Origin: Haematobia irritans
Taxonomy: Eukaryota > Arthropoda > Insecta > Diptera > Muscidae
Direction: 5' to 3'
Length of the DNA stretch: 64,000 nucleotides
Assembly (NCBI RefSeq): GCF_050003625.1
Contig: NC_134398.1
Coordinates: 98,559,479-98,623,478, forward strand
Part shown: positions 11,577-21,536 of the stretch, in pieces
Layout of the letters: each line of letters starts with the position of its first letter
Position numbering within the stretch: position 1 is the first letter of the stretch
Notes under the pieces: model-generated
What the model saw: only the letters and a program-made list of their open reading frames with translations
The model's database searches: none
What the model was told of the DNA's origin: nothing
Translations under genes and position numbers: made by a program

Positions 11577-13605
11577 AAGTCGGGCGGGGCCGACTATATT
11601 ATACCCTTTACCACCATGTAGACCAACATTTGTGTTACCATCTCAACTACTTCAAATTTGCTGGGATATATGCCAAGGTTTGCATTTCCAGATACAAATA
11701 CTTATAATGGAGACAATTTTTTGCACTTCTACAAAATCTCTAAAATTAAAATTGAAATCGGCTAACGCCCTGGAATGAAACACAATGTTAATAAAAAATT
11801 ATACCCATAAGCGTAGGAAGGCCTCTGGCGAGGGGGCTTAGACCCCCCAGAAAAATTTTAGCCCCTCCCAGAATTTAAAAACCTATTTAAATTTTTTCAT
11901 TGCTTTTATATAATATTAAACAAGTAAATACAACCGCACAAAGTTCCGCTAAAGATTTCCATGGTAGCAGTTGGCAATATATAGTTTTTTTTTTATATAA
12001 GTGAATGTTTGAAGTCTGATATTTATGAAATAAAATTGTGGTTGAACATATGATTTAAGTTCGTAAATGTATGTTTAGTTTAATAACTAAAGCATCGCTA
12101 AAAAAGTAAAGAAACTGTTCTTTTTGTGTCCGGAAGTGGTGCAAAATTGGTACAGAGGCGATGAATTTAAGATGGGTATGTCATAGGACGGATGCCCACC
12201 CTTTCAACCGTTGCACTGAATTTGCATCACGTCTTAAGGTGTGATCCGAATTCAGTGTTTTGAATGTGAATTAAAAAATTTTGTGATATTTTCTCAAATA
12301 AATAATGGGAAATGGGAACGTTTGACCTAAAATATTTTCAAAAATTCGCAATTTTTCTAGAATGGAATTAGCATTTTTTCGACATAATTTAAGTAATTTG
12401 TATAATTTTATTAATTCTTGCTTTTTTATGCTATTTAAAACCAAAAAAAACGAGTTATAAACAAGTATATACGGCCGTAAGTTCGGCCGGGCCGAATCTT
12501 ATGTACCCTCCACCATGGATTGCGTAGAAACTTCTACGAAAGACTGTCATCCACAATTGAATTACTTCGGTTTTGGGATCTTAAAACTTCTTAACATCGT
12601 TTTCTAAATTGTGAGTTAGTCCATACGTGGTATATATTAGACAAAAAAGTTATGCATGGTAAGTCTACAAATAATTACAAATCGATATGGACTTTTTGCA
12701 CTATACGTAGAGAGCCAGAATTGAAATATGGGGGTCGCTTATATGGGGGCTATATACAACTATGAACTTGATATGGACCAATTTTTGTGTGATTGGGGAT
12801 CGATTTATCTCAGGGCTATATATAACTACAGACCGATATGGACCTAGTTAGGCATGGTTGTTAACGGCCATATACTAGCACAATGTACCAAATTTCAACT
12901 GACTCGGATGAAATTTGCTCCTCCAAGAGGCTCCAAAACCAAATCTCGGGATCGGTTTATATGTGGGCTATATATGATTATGGACTGATATGGACCACTT
13001 TCGGCATGGTTGTTAAATATCATATACTACCACCACGTACCAAATTTCAACCAGATCGGATGAATTTTGCTTTTACAAAAGGCACCGAAGGTCAAATCTG
13101 GGGATCGGTTTATATGGGGGCTATATATAATTATTGGCTGATATGAACCAATTCCTATATGGTTGTTGGATACCATATACTAACATCACGTATCAAATTT
13201 CAACCGAATCGGATGAATTTTACTCTTCCAATGGGCTCCGGAGGTCAAATCTGGGGATCGGTTTATATGGGGCCTATATATAATTATGGACCGATTTCGA
13301 CCAATTTTTGCATGGGTGTTTGAGGCCATATATTAGCACCACGTACCAAATTTCAACTAAATCAGATGAATTTTGGACCGATGTGGACCAATTTTTGCAT
13401 GGTAGTTAGAGACCATATACTAACACCATGTACCAATTTTCGCCGGATCGGATGAAATTTGCTTCTCTTAGAGGCTCCGCAAGCCAAATCGGGGGATCGG
13501 TTTATATGGGGGCTATATATAATAACGGACCGATGTGGACCAATTTTTGCATGGTAGTTAGAGACCATATAGTAACACCATGTACCAAATTTCAGCCGGA
13601 TCGGA
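11577..13605. repeat. muscid-type dispersed repeat with ~153-bp internal tandem units, copy 1
   Basis: Begins with AAGTCGGGCGGGGCCGACT and ATTATACCCT, an end I associate with common calyptrate-fly repeats; a diverged second start-like block (GGCCGTAAGTTCGGCCGGGC) is near 12470. From about 12780 to 13605 it is a degenerate tandem array: GGGATCGGTTTATATG recurs near 12949, 13101 and 13255, a spacing of 152-154 bp, along with CCATATACTA and CAAATTTCAACC. Units are divisible by three and stay partly open, but stops and phase breaks argue against coding. It joins a LINE at about 13606. Confidence 0.75.
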
Positions 13606-15356
13606 TAACTCTTGGAATGATTACTGTAGCAAAATTGAGAATACGTCCGAGGCATCCAGACTGCGGAAGGTACTAGCATCCACTAACTCCGCTCCAGGTT
13701 TCATTAAAACATCGGGGGGCAATTGGGCAACGTCCAGTGAGGAGACGTTGGAGGTACACACATTTTCATGGAAATCAGACGGTTGAACCATGTTCTGGCA
13801 GTGCAACAGAATATCAGCGGTCATTTCCTATCGAGGAAATTGTATCGGAATCTAGAATAAAATGGGCTTTAAATAGTTTTGGGCCATTCAAAAACCCCGG
13901 ACCTGATGGAATTACTCCGGCGGAGTTACAAGCAGTGACTGATAGAATTATCCATTGTTTGACGGTGATATGTGAAGGATGTATAAGCTTAGCTATATTC
14001 CAGAAAAGTGGAGGGAAACAAAAGTCGTTTTTATACCAAAAGCGGGAAAAGCCTCTCACTCGAGTGCGAAGGATTTCCGACCAATCAGCTTATTATTCCT
14101 ACTTAAGACAGGATGCTAGATATTTATCTTAGAACTAGCGTCGATTCAAATTTGCTCTTGAAACGACAGCATGCATACTAGAAGGGCAGGTCCACTGTGA
14201 CCGCATTGCATGAACTAGTCAGCTTTATTGAAAACTCACTATCTGTCAATGAATACACAATTGTGGCGTTTTTAGACATCGAAGGTTAGTGATTAAACCT
14301 CTAATGCTATATGGCGCTGTAGTCTGGAGGCCGGCACTTCAGGAGCCGACAGGTTTAGATAAAGTTCAACGTATGGCTTGTTTGTGTATATCAGGCGCAT
14401 TCAGTAAGACTGGAACAGATTCCCTTAATGTCATGCTGCATCTATTGCCTTTAGACATTTTGGCCAAACCGTCAGCTGCAACAATGGTTGCAGCTGCGCG
14501 AGCTATCGCTGTGGTCGGAAAAAGGGTACGGTCACAGTTCTGTCCTCAAAATAATGCCAGATGTACCTAACGTAGTGGAATACACTCCGGTGAGGCCGCT
14601 TTTCGATACAAATATTGAAACTCTAATTCCCAACAGTGAGGCGTGGTGCACACAGACCCCAGGGAATAAGTCATATAGATTTCTACACTAATGGCTCCAA
14701 ATTGTATGGACAAGTGGGTTTCGGCGTATATTCTAAAGACCTAGAACTTTGAATAGCGAAAAGATTACCTAATAACTGTAGTGTTTTTCAGGCTGAAATA
14801 TTAGCAATAATAGAGGTGGCGAATTGGCTGAGAAGTAATGTTCAACAAATGTTAGCATTAATACATGCTCAGACAGTCAACCTGCAATAAAATCCTTGGG
14901 CTCTGTGTTCCTTAACTCGAAAAAGGCCATCGACTTCCGCAAACCTCTCAACGAGATGGCTGAGCAGTACAAGCAAGTGAGTTAGCAAGGCTAGGAACTA
15001 CCTTACATATTATAATGGCAAATGTTCGATGGGAGAATTGCAAGGGCTGTAACGACACCAAGCAAATATGGCCCAATTAAACTTAAGCCGCACACTAGAT
15101 ATGCTAGTGTTCTCAAGACGTCAGATTTCACTCCGGAGGCGATTTTGCAAAAACGAAGTATGACTATTGTATGAGCTGGCATGATGCGGAGGAAAAGGAA
15201 TCAATTAAACACGTCTTGTGTGAGTGTACTGCCTTTTGTGTAAAGTGTAAGCGAATTTTAGAGGTATATAGCTTTATATTACTGGCGGACCTGGAAAACG
15301 TTAACTTAAGCAGTCTGCTAATGTTTTTGGAACAATCCCGAGTTGTATTCTGTGGA
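13606..15356 (+). pseudogene. LOA-like LINE fragment: RT start, RNase H and C-terminus, internal deletion
   Basis: Non-LTR retrotransposon ORF2 remnant. Readable pieces: an N-terminal RT region with the FGPFKNPGPDGITPAELQ motif (about 13875), a KGRSTVTALHELVSF region ending in FLDIEG (14282), then a direct jump to VIKPLMLYGAVVWRPAL. All RT catalytic motifs between are deleted. RNase H (FYTNGSK, VFQAEILAI) and the C-terminal cysteine region (YDYCMSWHDAEEKESIKH, a degenerate CxxC) follow. Many stops and shifts. The partner copy at 50946 keeps the RT core that is missing here. Confidence 0.85.
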
Positions 15357-15539
15357 TGATAATTCTATCTCCCAAAACAAACCCCATCACTATTTTACGA
15401 CCATTGAGTCATGCAGGTAAACATAAGACGGCCCACATTGGCTGGAAGAGAAATGAATCACACGAGATATTTTGAACCTCTCCTAGAATTATGAGATGAC
15501 GAGAAAGGTTCAAGTTCATCAAAAATATACATCAAGAAC

Positions 15540-16665
15540 TTATAAGCTGTTGTTTGTACGTTAGCAATGATAATCGACCCTGTGCAAAGATTCGTATTTT
15601 TGACCATGACGTTTTACACCTGATAGATTCTTTCATCGAAAGCCACAATATTAAGTACAGGCTATGTAAATCAATAGTCTCGACGGCGGATGGCTCAAAG
15701 CAGCCAGTAGTAGGTTTTTGGATATTGCCTGTTGTTTACAAGAATGTTGAGAAACGAATTGAATTTTACCCAGTACCGTCTCTAAAACAGGAAGCATATT
15801 TAGGAGTGAACTTTTAGAGCGCGTACGCTTTGGCTCCGAATATTATTCCTGTAGTTTCTGAGGTTCAAGTTAGATGCGAGGGCCAGAATTTTATGCCCTA
15901 AATGCTGCCCAAAAATTAGAGTTGGAACGTGTAAAACTCAAATTCCCATCTTTTTCTAACCAAGGTCTTAGGTGAACGACATTAGTTGAACACCATATAG
16001 ATACTGGAGACACACGGGGTGTCTTATTTTAGGCGGATGACGAAGTTTTCGTTTCCCAAAAACTGAATAAGGCCCAGCGCAACTATTCCGTGACGGAACT
16101 ACGGCTACGATAGTATGCGTTAAGCGTTTTGACCCTATGTTTAGGGTTTGCCGTTTAACATTGAGATCGACATGAACTCTCCCGAATTTAATGACATAGA
16201 TAGCAGAATCTTCGACAGGTCGCTCGTGAAAAAAGTGAGAATCTTGCTGACATTAACGACTTCGTGTACAAAAGAGTGAAGTTTCGAGCAGGTTCGGAAG
16301 ATGAAGAGGACAGTCTATGGACGCTGTGGATCTCCAGAAATGTAGACATTAGCTTGACCAGGTCTATACACAATAGCCATATCGGACATCATGGAGGTTA
16401 TTTCAAAATACTTGTCAGGGTGCGACAAAAATATTTCTGGCCCTCCATGTGTAAGATTCGCGATTGAGAAAAAAATGTGAGGAATATAAATTGGTGAAAC
16501 CGTCTAATTATACATTAAGACCACCTATGGGGAATCCATTTTCCACCTGTAGTCCTTTCAGCGGTTATTCTGCGATTTTTTAGGGCCTTACCCCACCACA
16601 AAATCATTGAACTCGCATCTTTTTATAGTGATTGATCACTTTGCTAAGTACCCAATAAATACAGG
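15540..16665 (+). pseudogene. Ty3/gypsy remnant: protease, RNase H and integrase pieces
   Basis: Three collinear pieces of one element joined by deletions. 15554-15817 resembles a retropepsin region (RPCAKIRIFDHDVLHLIDS, where the usual D-S/T-G site has become DSF, then STADGSKQPVVGF and KQEAYLGVNF). Near 16040-16110 is an RNase H scrap (FVSQKLNKAQRNYSVTELR). 16340-16665 is the integrase zinc region (HIGHHGGYFKILVRVRQKYF) running into the core (FIVIDHFAKYP). No LTR is seen. Confidence 0.75.
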
Positions 16666-16699
16666 ATGAGCGTTTTTCAAATGCAACAACTTTTCAGTT

Positions 16700-17085
16700 T
16701 GAGGGTATATAATTTTCAACATAAATTCAACTTGACTTGAAACAGCTCATCTTCAATACATCTTCAAATTGTTTGCGAATTACTTCCAATTTACCAAAAT
16801 GTTGATGAAATCTATGAAAAGGTGTTGAATATAATATGAGAAAACTTTGACAAAACACTACCCTCAAGTGGAACGAAAAAAACGTGTGGTTTTCAATACT
16901 TATTTGTGCAACGAAGTTCGTGGTCAATTGGAAGAAGTAAAAAAATTGGAAAATTTTAGACAAATAACTGAATTTACTTCAAATAGTTTATGATAATAGG
17001 TAAGTGAAAATAACAAATTAAATAAGACTTTAAGGAAGTCACTAAATGTATACCTCTTTGCAGAAAACTAAAATTATGGATTCTA
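16700..17085 (+). other. exon-like module with 64-bp intron-like sequence (first copy)
   Basis: A plus-strand frame (about 16840-16990) with a coherent charged stretch (VERKKRVVFNTYLCNEVRG) ends in a stop, directly followed by an intron-like segment 17000-17063: GTAAGTG...CTCTTTGCAG, 64 bp. A homologous unit with a 65-bp intron-like segment is at 18132-18196. The MITE at 17086 interrupts the following exon-like piece. I do not recognise the protein; both units may be decayed gene duplicates. Confidence 0.45.
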
Positions 17086-18046
17086 CACGGATGAAAAAGA
17101 CTGTTTTTCATATGTTTGGCTATAAACATTATATGTTTGGAACACAAATTTTTAAACACAATATTTTTGAGTGCAAGCATATAATGTTCATAAACTAGCA
17201 TAACATGTTTGGGACATATATGTTAATATGTTAGAACATATTATGTTTGGGACATAAAATGTTTGTAAATATAATATGCTTGGATGCAAACATATATTAA
17301 TTTAGAAATAGCTTATAAACATATATGTGTTTAGTAGCTTGGAGCGCTATTTAACAGGGAGCGATATTGAATTAAGTTGGTGGTTGTTGCTTGTTATTAC
17401 AAAATTAACATTTTATTTTTCCTTGGGCAATTGATCAGCTACTTCTTTGATCCTTACAAACTGTGTGGTCCGCTGTTCGAATCCCCGTCCGGCAAAAGGT
17501 AAAATTAAAATAAAAAAAATCATACAATTGAATAATTTCTTCTACAATGTTTGTATTACAGAAAAAGGTGCTAAGAACTAAAAAATCTCGTGGAAGTGAG
17601 AAAGATGTGGGGGAATATACAATTGGGCAGAAACAAAATGTTGAGCATTCAGGTCGAAAACCTATGTTACCTGTTTATTTTCATAATTCATTATGATTGT
17701 AAATATATAAATAAATAAATAAAATTTTGAGCACAATATTGTTTGGGAGAATTTTTTTAAGCATATAATATTTTTGGGTGCAAAATGCTTCCAAACATAT
17801 TATATGTTCACATAATAACATATTGTTTTTTGGAAGACAACATTACTGAATTTGGATGCAAAAATACAAAATGTTTGGAACTTAGACTACCCAAACATAT
17901 ATTGTTTAGACCAATATGCTTTCAAACATATTATATATTGAAAGAGATCAAACATATAAATGTTTGGGCAATACCCAAAAATGTATATGCTTGAAGCAAA
18001 ATATGTTTGGGAGTATATGTTACAGAAGCGATTTTTTGTGAGCGTG
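17086..18046 (+). mobile_element. 961-bp non-autonomous element with tRNA-like core, copy 1
   Basis: Bounded by TA on both sides, starting CACGGATGAAAAAG and ending TTTTTTGTGAGCGTG, so the termini share CACG/CGTG. Arms are rich in AACATATG/CATATGTTTGG words. The middle holds a pol III B-box-like sequence, GTTCGAATCCCCG (17474-17486), and an intron-like GTAAAA...TATTACAG. The empty site can be read from the paralogous unit at 18213 (GGATGCTACATTCTTG). A near-identical inverted copy is at 37212-38186. No coding capacity. Confidence 0.75.
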
Positions 18047-18732
18047 TACGTTCTTGAAAACATTAAAAAGTTGACCGATGAAAAATGCTGGACAATTGAC
18101 TGGAACTGCTTCAAATAGTTTATAATAATTGGTAAGTCAATATTAAAAATTAAATCAACACTTTAGAGAAGTCACTAAATTTAAATCTCTTTGCAGAAAA
18201 AAATTAAGTCTTTGGATGCTACATTCTTGCAAACATTAAGAAGCTGACCAATGAAAAATGAGTGGCTTATCGATAAGAAAAAGTTTCCAGAAACATTTCA
18301 AAGGGCAACCAATTAAAATTGTTAAAAACAACAAATTGTTAAAATCAACAACTTCTGGATGAAAATGTGCATCACATCGTCAGTTTAATTTACATCCTAT
18401 TATCAGTTTAAAATGGATATTTTGTGAACTCCTTCTGCTGGAAAGCTATTCTAACACGCGGTCCAGCACGTTCTAATTTAAAATTGCCGCATATTAATAA
18501 ATTTTAATGCTGTTTTATGACACCAACAGGAAGAAAATCGAATTATTAATGCAAAAATGTTTACAAATGTTTAAGATATTTAAAGTTTTGCTGTTTGTTG
18601 TTTTATTCGTATTTGTTGATATGTTTAATAAGATTATTATTTTTCAATTTGTATTGTAGTGTATTATGTAGTGTAGTGTATTATTATATATTTTATTTTG
18701 ACGCAAATTAATAAATTATACAAAATTCATAG
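18047..18732 (+). other. second exon-like module and AT-rich flank
   Basis: Holds the second module: exon-like piece ending CAAATAGTTTATAATAATTG at 18131, intron-like 18132-18196 (GTAAGTC...CTCTTTGCAG), then a repeat of the sequence that follows the MITE (TTCTTG.AAACATTAA at 18050 and 18223). From about 18300 onward I see only AT-rich sequence. Confidence 0.45.
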
Positions 18733-19300
18733 GTTAGGTTAGGTTAGGTTAAAGTAGCAGCCCGATTAAGAATCAGGCTCACTTAGACTATTCAGTGCAT
18801 TGTGATACCACATTAACTAAAACTACCTATTACATATGGGCACTTCTAGTTTTAACCGCTGAACCTTCTTGATTATTTTTCTTTGTTGAACCAACCAGAT
18901 TGTTCCAAAAACATTAGCAGACTGCTTAAGTTAACGTTTTCCAGATCCGCCAGTAATCTGAAGCTATATGCTTCTAAAAGTTGCTTGCGCTTTACACAAA
19001 ATGCAGCACACTCACACAAGAGGTGTTTAATTGATTCCTTCCCTTCGCATCATGACAGCGCATACAATAGTCATTATACTTCGCGCCTATAGTTTTTGCA
19101 AAATCGCCTATCAGGCAGCGACCCGTTATAGCAGATATCAGGAGTGATATCTGACGTCTCGAGAACACTAGCATATCTAGTGTGCGGTTTAAGTTTAAAT
19201 GGGGCCATATTTGCTTGGTGTCGTTACAGCCCTTGCAATTCTCCCATCGAACATTTGCCATCATAACAGCCTTCTCACGCAGCATGCGCTTTTTTTCCAT
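18733..19300 (-). pseudogene. LOA-like LINE 3' end (C-terminus and tail)
   Basis: Antisense 3' end of the same LINE family as 42201-43265. On the minus strand it encodes the C-terminal region (MANVRWENCKGCNDTKQIWP, TGRCLIGDFAKTIGAKYNDY) with the cysteine cluster CMRCHD, then the 3' UTR and a (TAACC)n tail at 18733-18750. It is 5'-truncated, as typical for LINE insertions. Confidence 0.85.
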
Positions 19301-19374
19301 AAAGGGGAAAATGTAATTTTTTTGTTGTTGCCTAAAATTTTACATTGTTTCATTAAGAAAATTAAATTTTTCAT

Positions 19375-19802
19375 TTAAAGGCCGGTACTATGTTCATTCT
19401 TGCGAAAAAATTTTATAGAAACCATTATTTCGCACATAGAATGCGGTGTTTATTTAGGTAACTTGGAGCGCTATTTTACAGGGAGCTATATTGAATTAAG
19501 TTGGTGGTTGCTGCTTGCTATTACAAAATTAACATTTTATTTTCCTTGGGCAATTGATCCTCTACTCCTTTGATCCTTTGTATAGTTTCGGAACAAAAAT
19601 ATAATCCGTGTTTGTGTTATAAACCCACACAAATAGTTTTAATAAATAAATTATTTCTTAATTCACATTGCAAATGGCACCACGCTATAAGCGTCAGTTT
19701 TTCAACTCAAAAAAAAAACAATAAAAAATTTCGCTAGTTTTTCGCATTTTTTAATTTTGTATGGAGTTTCAACGCGAAAACCGAACAGAGTACCGGCCTT
19801 AA
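19375..19802. mobile_element. MITE with GGCCGGTACT termini and TTAA flanks
   Basis: 428 bp. Left end TTAA-AGGCCGGTACTATGTTC, right end (complement) TTAA-GGCCGGTACTCTGTTC. The terminal similarity extends to about 30 bp. Non-coding. It contains a segment (19450-19570) also found in the tRNA-core element at 17330-17450, showing sequence exchange or nesting. Confidence 0.75.
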
Positions 19803-20489
19803 AAAATAAAAACGAAAAGCAACTAAAAGATTACAAACCTGTATTAAACTAATCTGGTAAATGCAACATTTGGTATGACGCAAGCCAATTTCCTATCTTC
19901 CTCAAATCTATAATCTTTGATTACCCCCACTCCCGCCTATCTTAACAAGTAGTGCGGTTGACTGTTATACGTACATACGTGTGTGTGTTGCATTGCATGT
20001 TCGAGTGAGTTGTAACTGAACATTGCACAGTGGGCCCGATAGGAACAAAAGTTGTTCATTAAATAATTTCGAAAATTACTTTACATTGAAAAATAAATAT
20101 TAAAATTAATTATTTTAATTGATTAATTATTGAAAAATATTTCAAGTAAAAGGCAATTGTGACAGTTTCGTACAATAAACAATAGTGATATCGAACTAAT
20201 CCCGCAGTTGCTCCCGTTTGAAATATTTTTGATTCTTGCACATTGTATCATATACTAATACGTAGTTTTGTTGCACAGTGGTGTTGGTAAGACCAAAATT
20301 GGAATATTTTTTAATTTATGAAAAATATTCAAAAACATAAAATATTTGTTTATCGCCAATAATAAATAATTTTCGTCACTTTTTTAATTTTTTAAATCCC
20401 ATTTACGTTTGTTGTTGGAATTGTGTTCTGCAACCCCGTTTATTATTCCGAATTAATTATTTTTACTCGCAATGTGAATTTTATCGAAA
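19803..20489. other. no gene recognised; possible 5' region of the following ORF
   Basis: AT-rich sequence without coding potential. Two similar phrases (TGCACAGTGGGCCCGATAGG near 20024 and TGCACAGTGGTGTTGGTAAG near 20272) stand out, but I cannot assign a function. Confidence 0.4.
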
Positions 20490-20777
20490 GTGATAATGTC
20501 TGATATCAAGAATTTGATAAAAAGCGCGGACCGCTTAATTGATTTGGATATGTCCGTGACTTCTCTCAAAGAGGATGATCACACCGTCCACAGCCTCAAT
20601 ATTCATAAGCAGGAAATTATTCGACATTGGGAGAATTTCCGTGAAATTTATGAGGAATTGTGTGACACAATGGGTTCTAGTGACGATATTGCCAAAGTTA
20701 AGGCAAAATATATCGCGACATATAAGTCGTATGTGCGTGGACTAGCCCTACTCGAAAGGAAATTTTACAAATTCTAA
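20490..20777 (+). CDS. 95-codon ORF of unknown family, possible BEL/Pao Gag N-terminus
   Basis: An intact ORF with ATG in a fair context (GTGATAATGTCTG) and a good codon pattern. The product is helical, acidic and lysine-rich: KSADRLIDLD near the N-terminus and HWENFREIYEELCD, then KYIATYKSYVRGLALLERKF at the C-terminus. The pattern of a tryptophan-containing helix followed by a Tyr/Lys helix resembles the N-terminal region of BEL/Pao-type Gag proteins, but this is only an impression. It could equally be a small host gene or one exon. No other retroelement parts are adjacent. Confidence 0.4.
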   Translation: MIMSDIKNLIKSADRLIDLDMSVTSLKEDDHTVHSLNIHKQEIIRHWENFREIYEELCDTMGSSDDIAKVKAKYIATYKSYVRGLALLERKFYKF

Positions 20778-21536
20778 GTAGCAATCGTTTAGTTCCTGGC
20801 CTACAAAATACGATGGAAATTTCCTTAAAAAATTCTTAACTGGTAGTTAAAAATTCGTTTGTCATAAAACTACTTGTGAAATGTAAAGTACTTTCTAAAT
20901 AATAAGTGCAACTTACTATAAGATTTTTTTTGTATGAGAAAATATTTTTTTACGAAAAATGAACTTCAAAGTGGATAGCAATTTCTTACTGACAATTCCT
21001 ATAGTTAATAATTGTTGGTTAAAAATTTCCCAATGAAATATTATTTTTGTAATTAAATTTATAGACATTTTCGTCAAAAATAGTAGATAACATTTCATGA
21101 AAATTTTGCAAATTTTCAGTTAAACGTTTCATCGTTCATAAACTGGTTTATGGTGCCTTTACGAATATTATTCTTAGAGTAAGTTGTCAGCAGATGCGAT
21201 GAACTAATGCATAGTACAGAGATCTTTATCGGCATAGTGGAATGTGATTAATGTAAAGATGATGTTACTTGAGTTTTGTTGTGTATACATGAGCGTGGGG
21301 TTGTTTTTATTTTTGTTCATTTAGTGGTTTGTGTGTGTGTTTGTTGTGGCTGGATGATGTGTTGTTTTCAATAAAGGCACATGTGTTTTTGTTGTTGTAG
21401 GAATGTTTTGGGTTTGCTTGGTTTTGTTTGGTATGCTTCAGTTGTATAGTTGGCGTTGGCGTGGGTTGTTGCATCTTTTAAGCAGGTATGCAACAAGGAA
21501 TATAAAGGCATGGAATATTTTGTATTTTTGAGACAT
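20778..21536. other. no gene recognised
   Basis: First 350 bp are AT-rich; 21110-21536 is G/T-rich on the plus strand, with GTTTGTTGTGG-like runs. No ORF or RNA gene seen. It ends at the ACAT target duplication of the LTR element. Confidence 0.5.

Larger units (their letters stand above)
9372..14282. repeat. segmental duplication, copy 1 (partner 46599-51566)
   Basis: About 4.9 kb matching 46599-51566 in the same orientation, with only scattered base changes and a few indels. The left edge coincides with the errantivirus LTR end. Indels include an extra ~85 bp in copy 2 near 50655 and ~64 bp missing from copy 2 near 51184. Beyond 14282 the two copies diverge within the same LINE because each has a different deletion. 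Confidence 0.92.

Noticed and set aside
12883..13146. Small protein with repeated SVYMGAIYN motif
   Set aside because: Product of the degenerate tandem repeat; stops and phase breaks in neighbouring units.
18728..18750. Telomere-like TTAGG repeats
   Set aside because: It is the (TAACC)n tail of an antisense LINE; the same tail ends other LINE and SINE copies here, and flies lack TTAGG telomeres.
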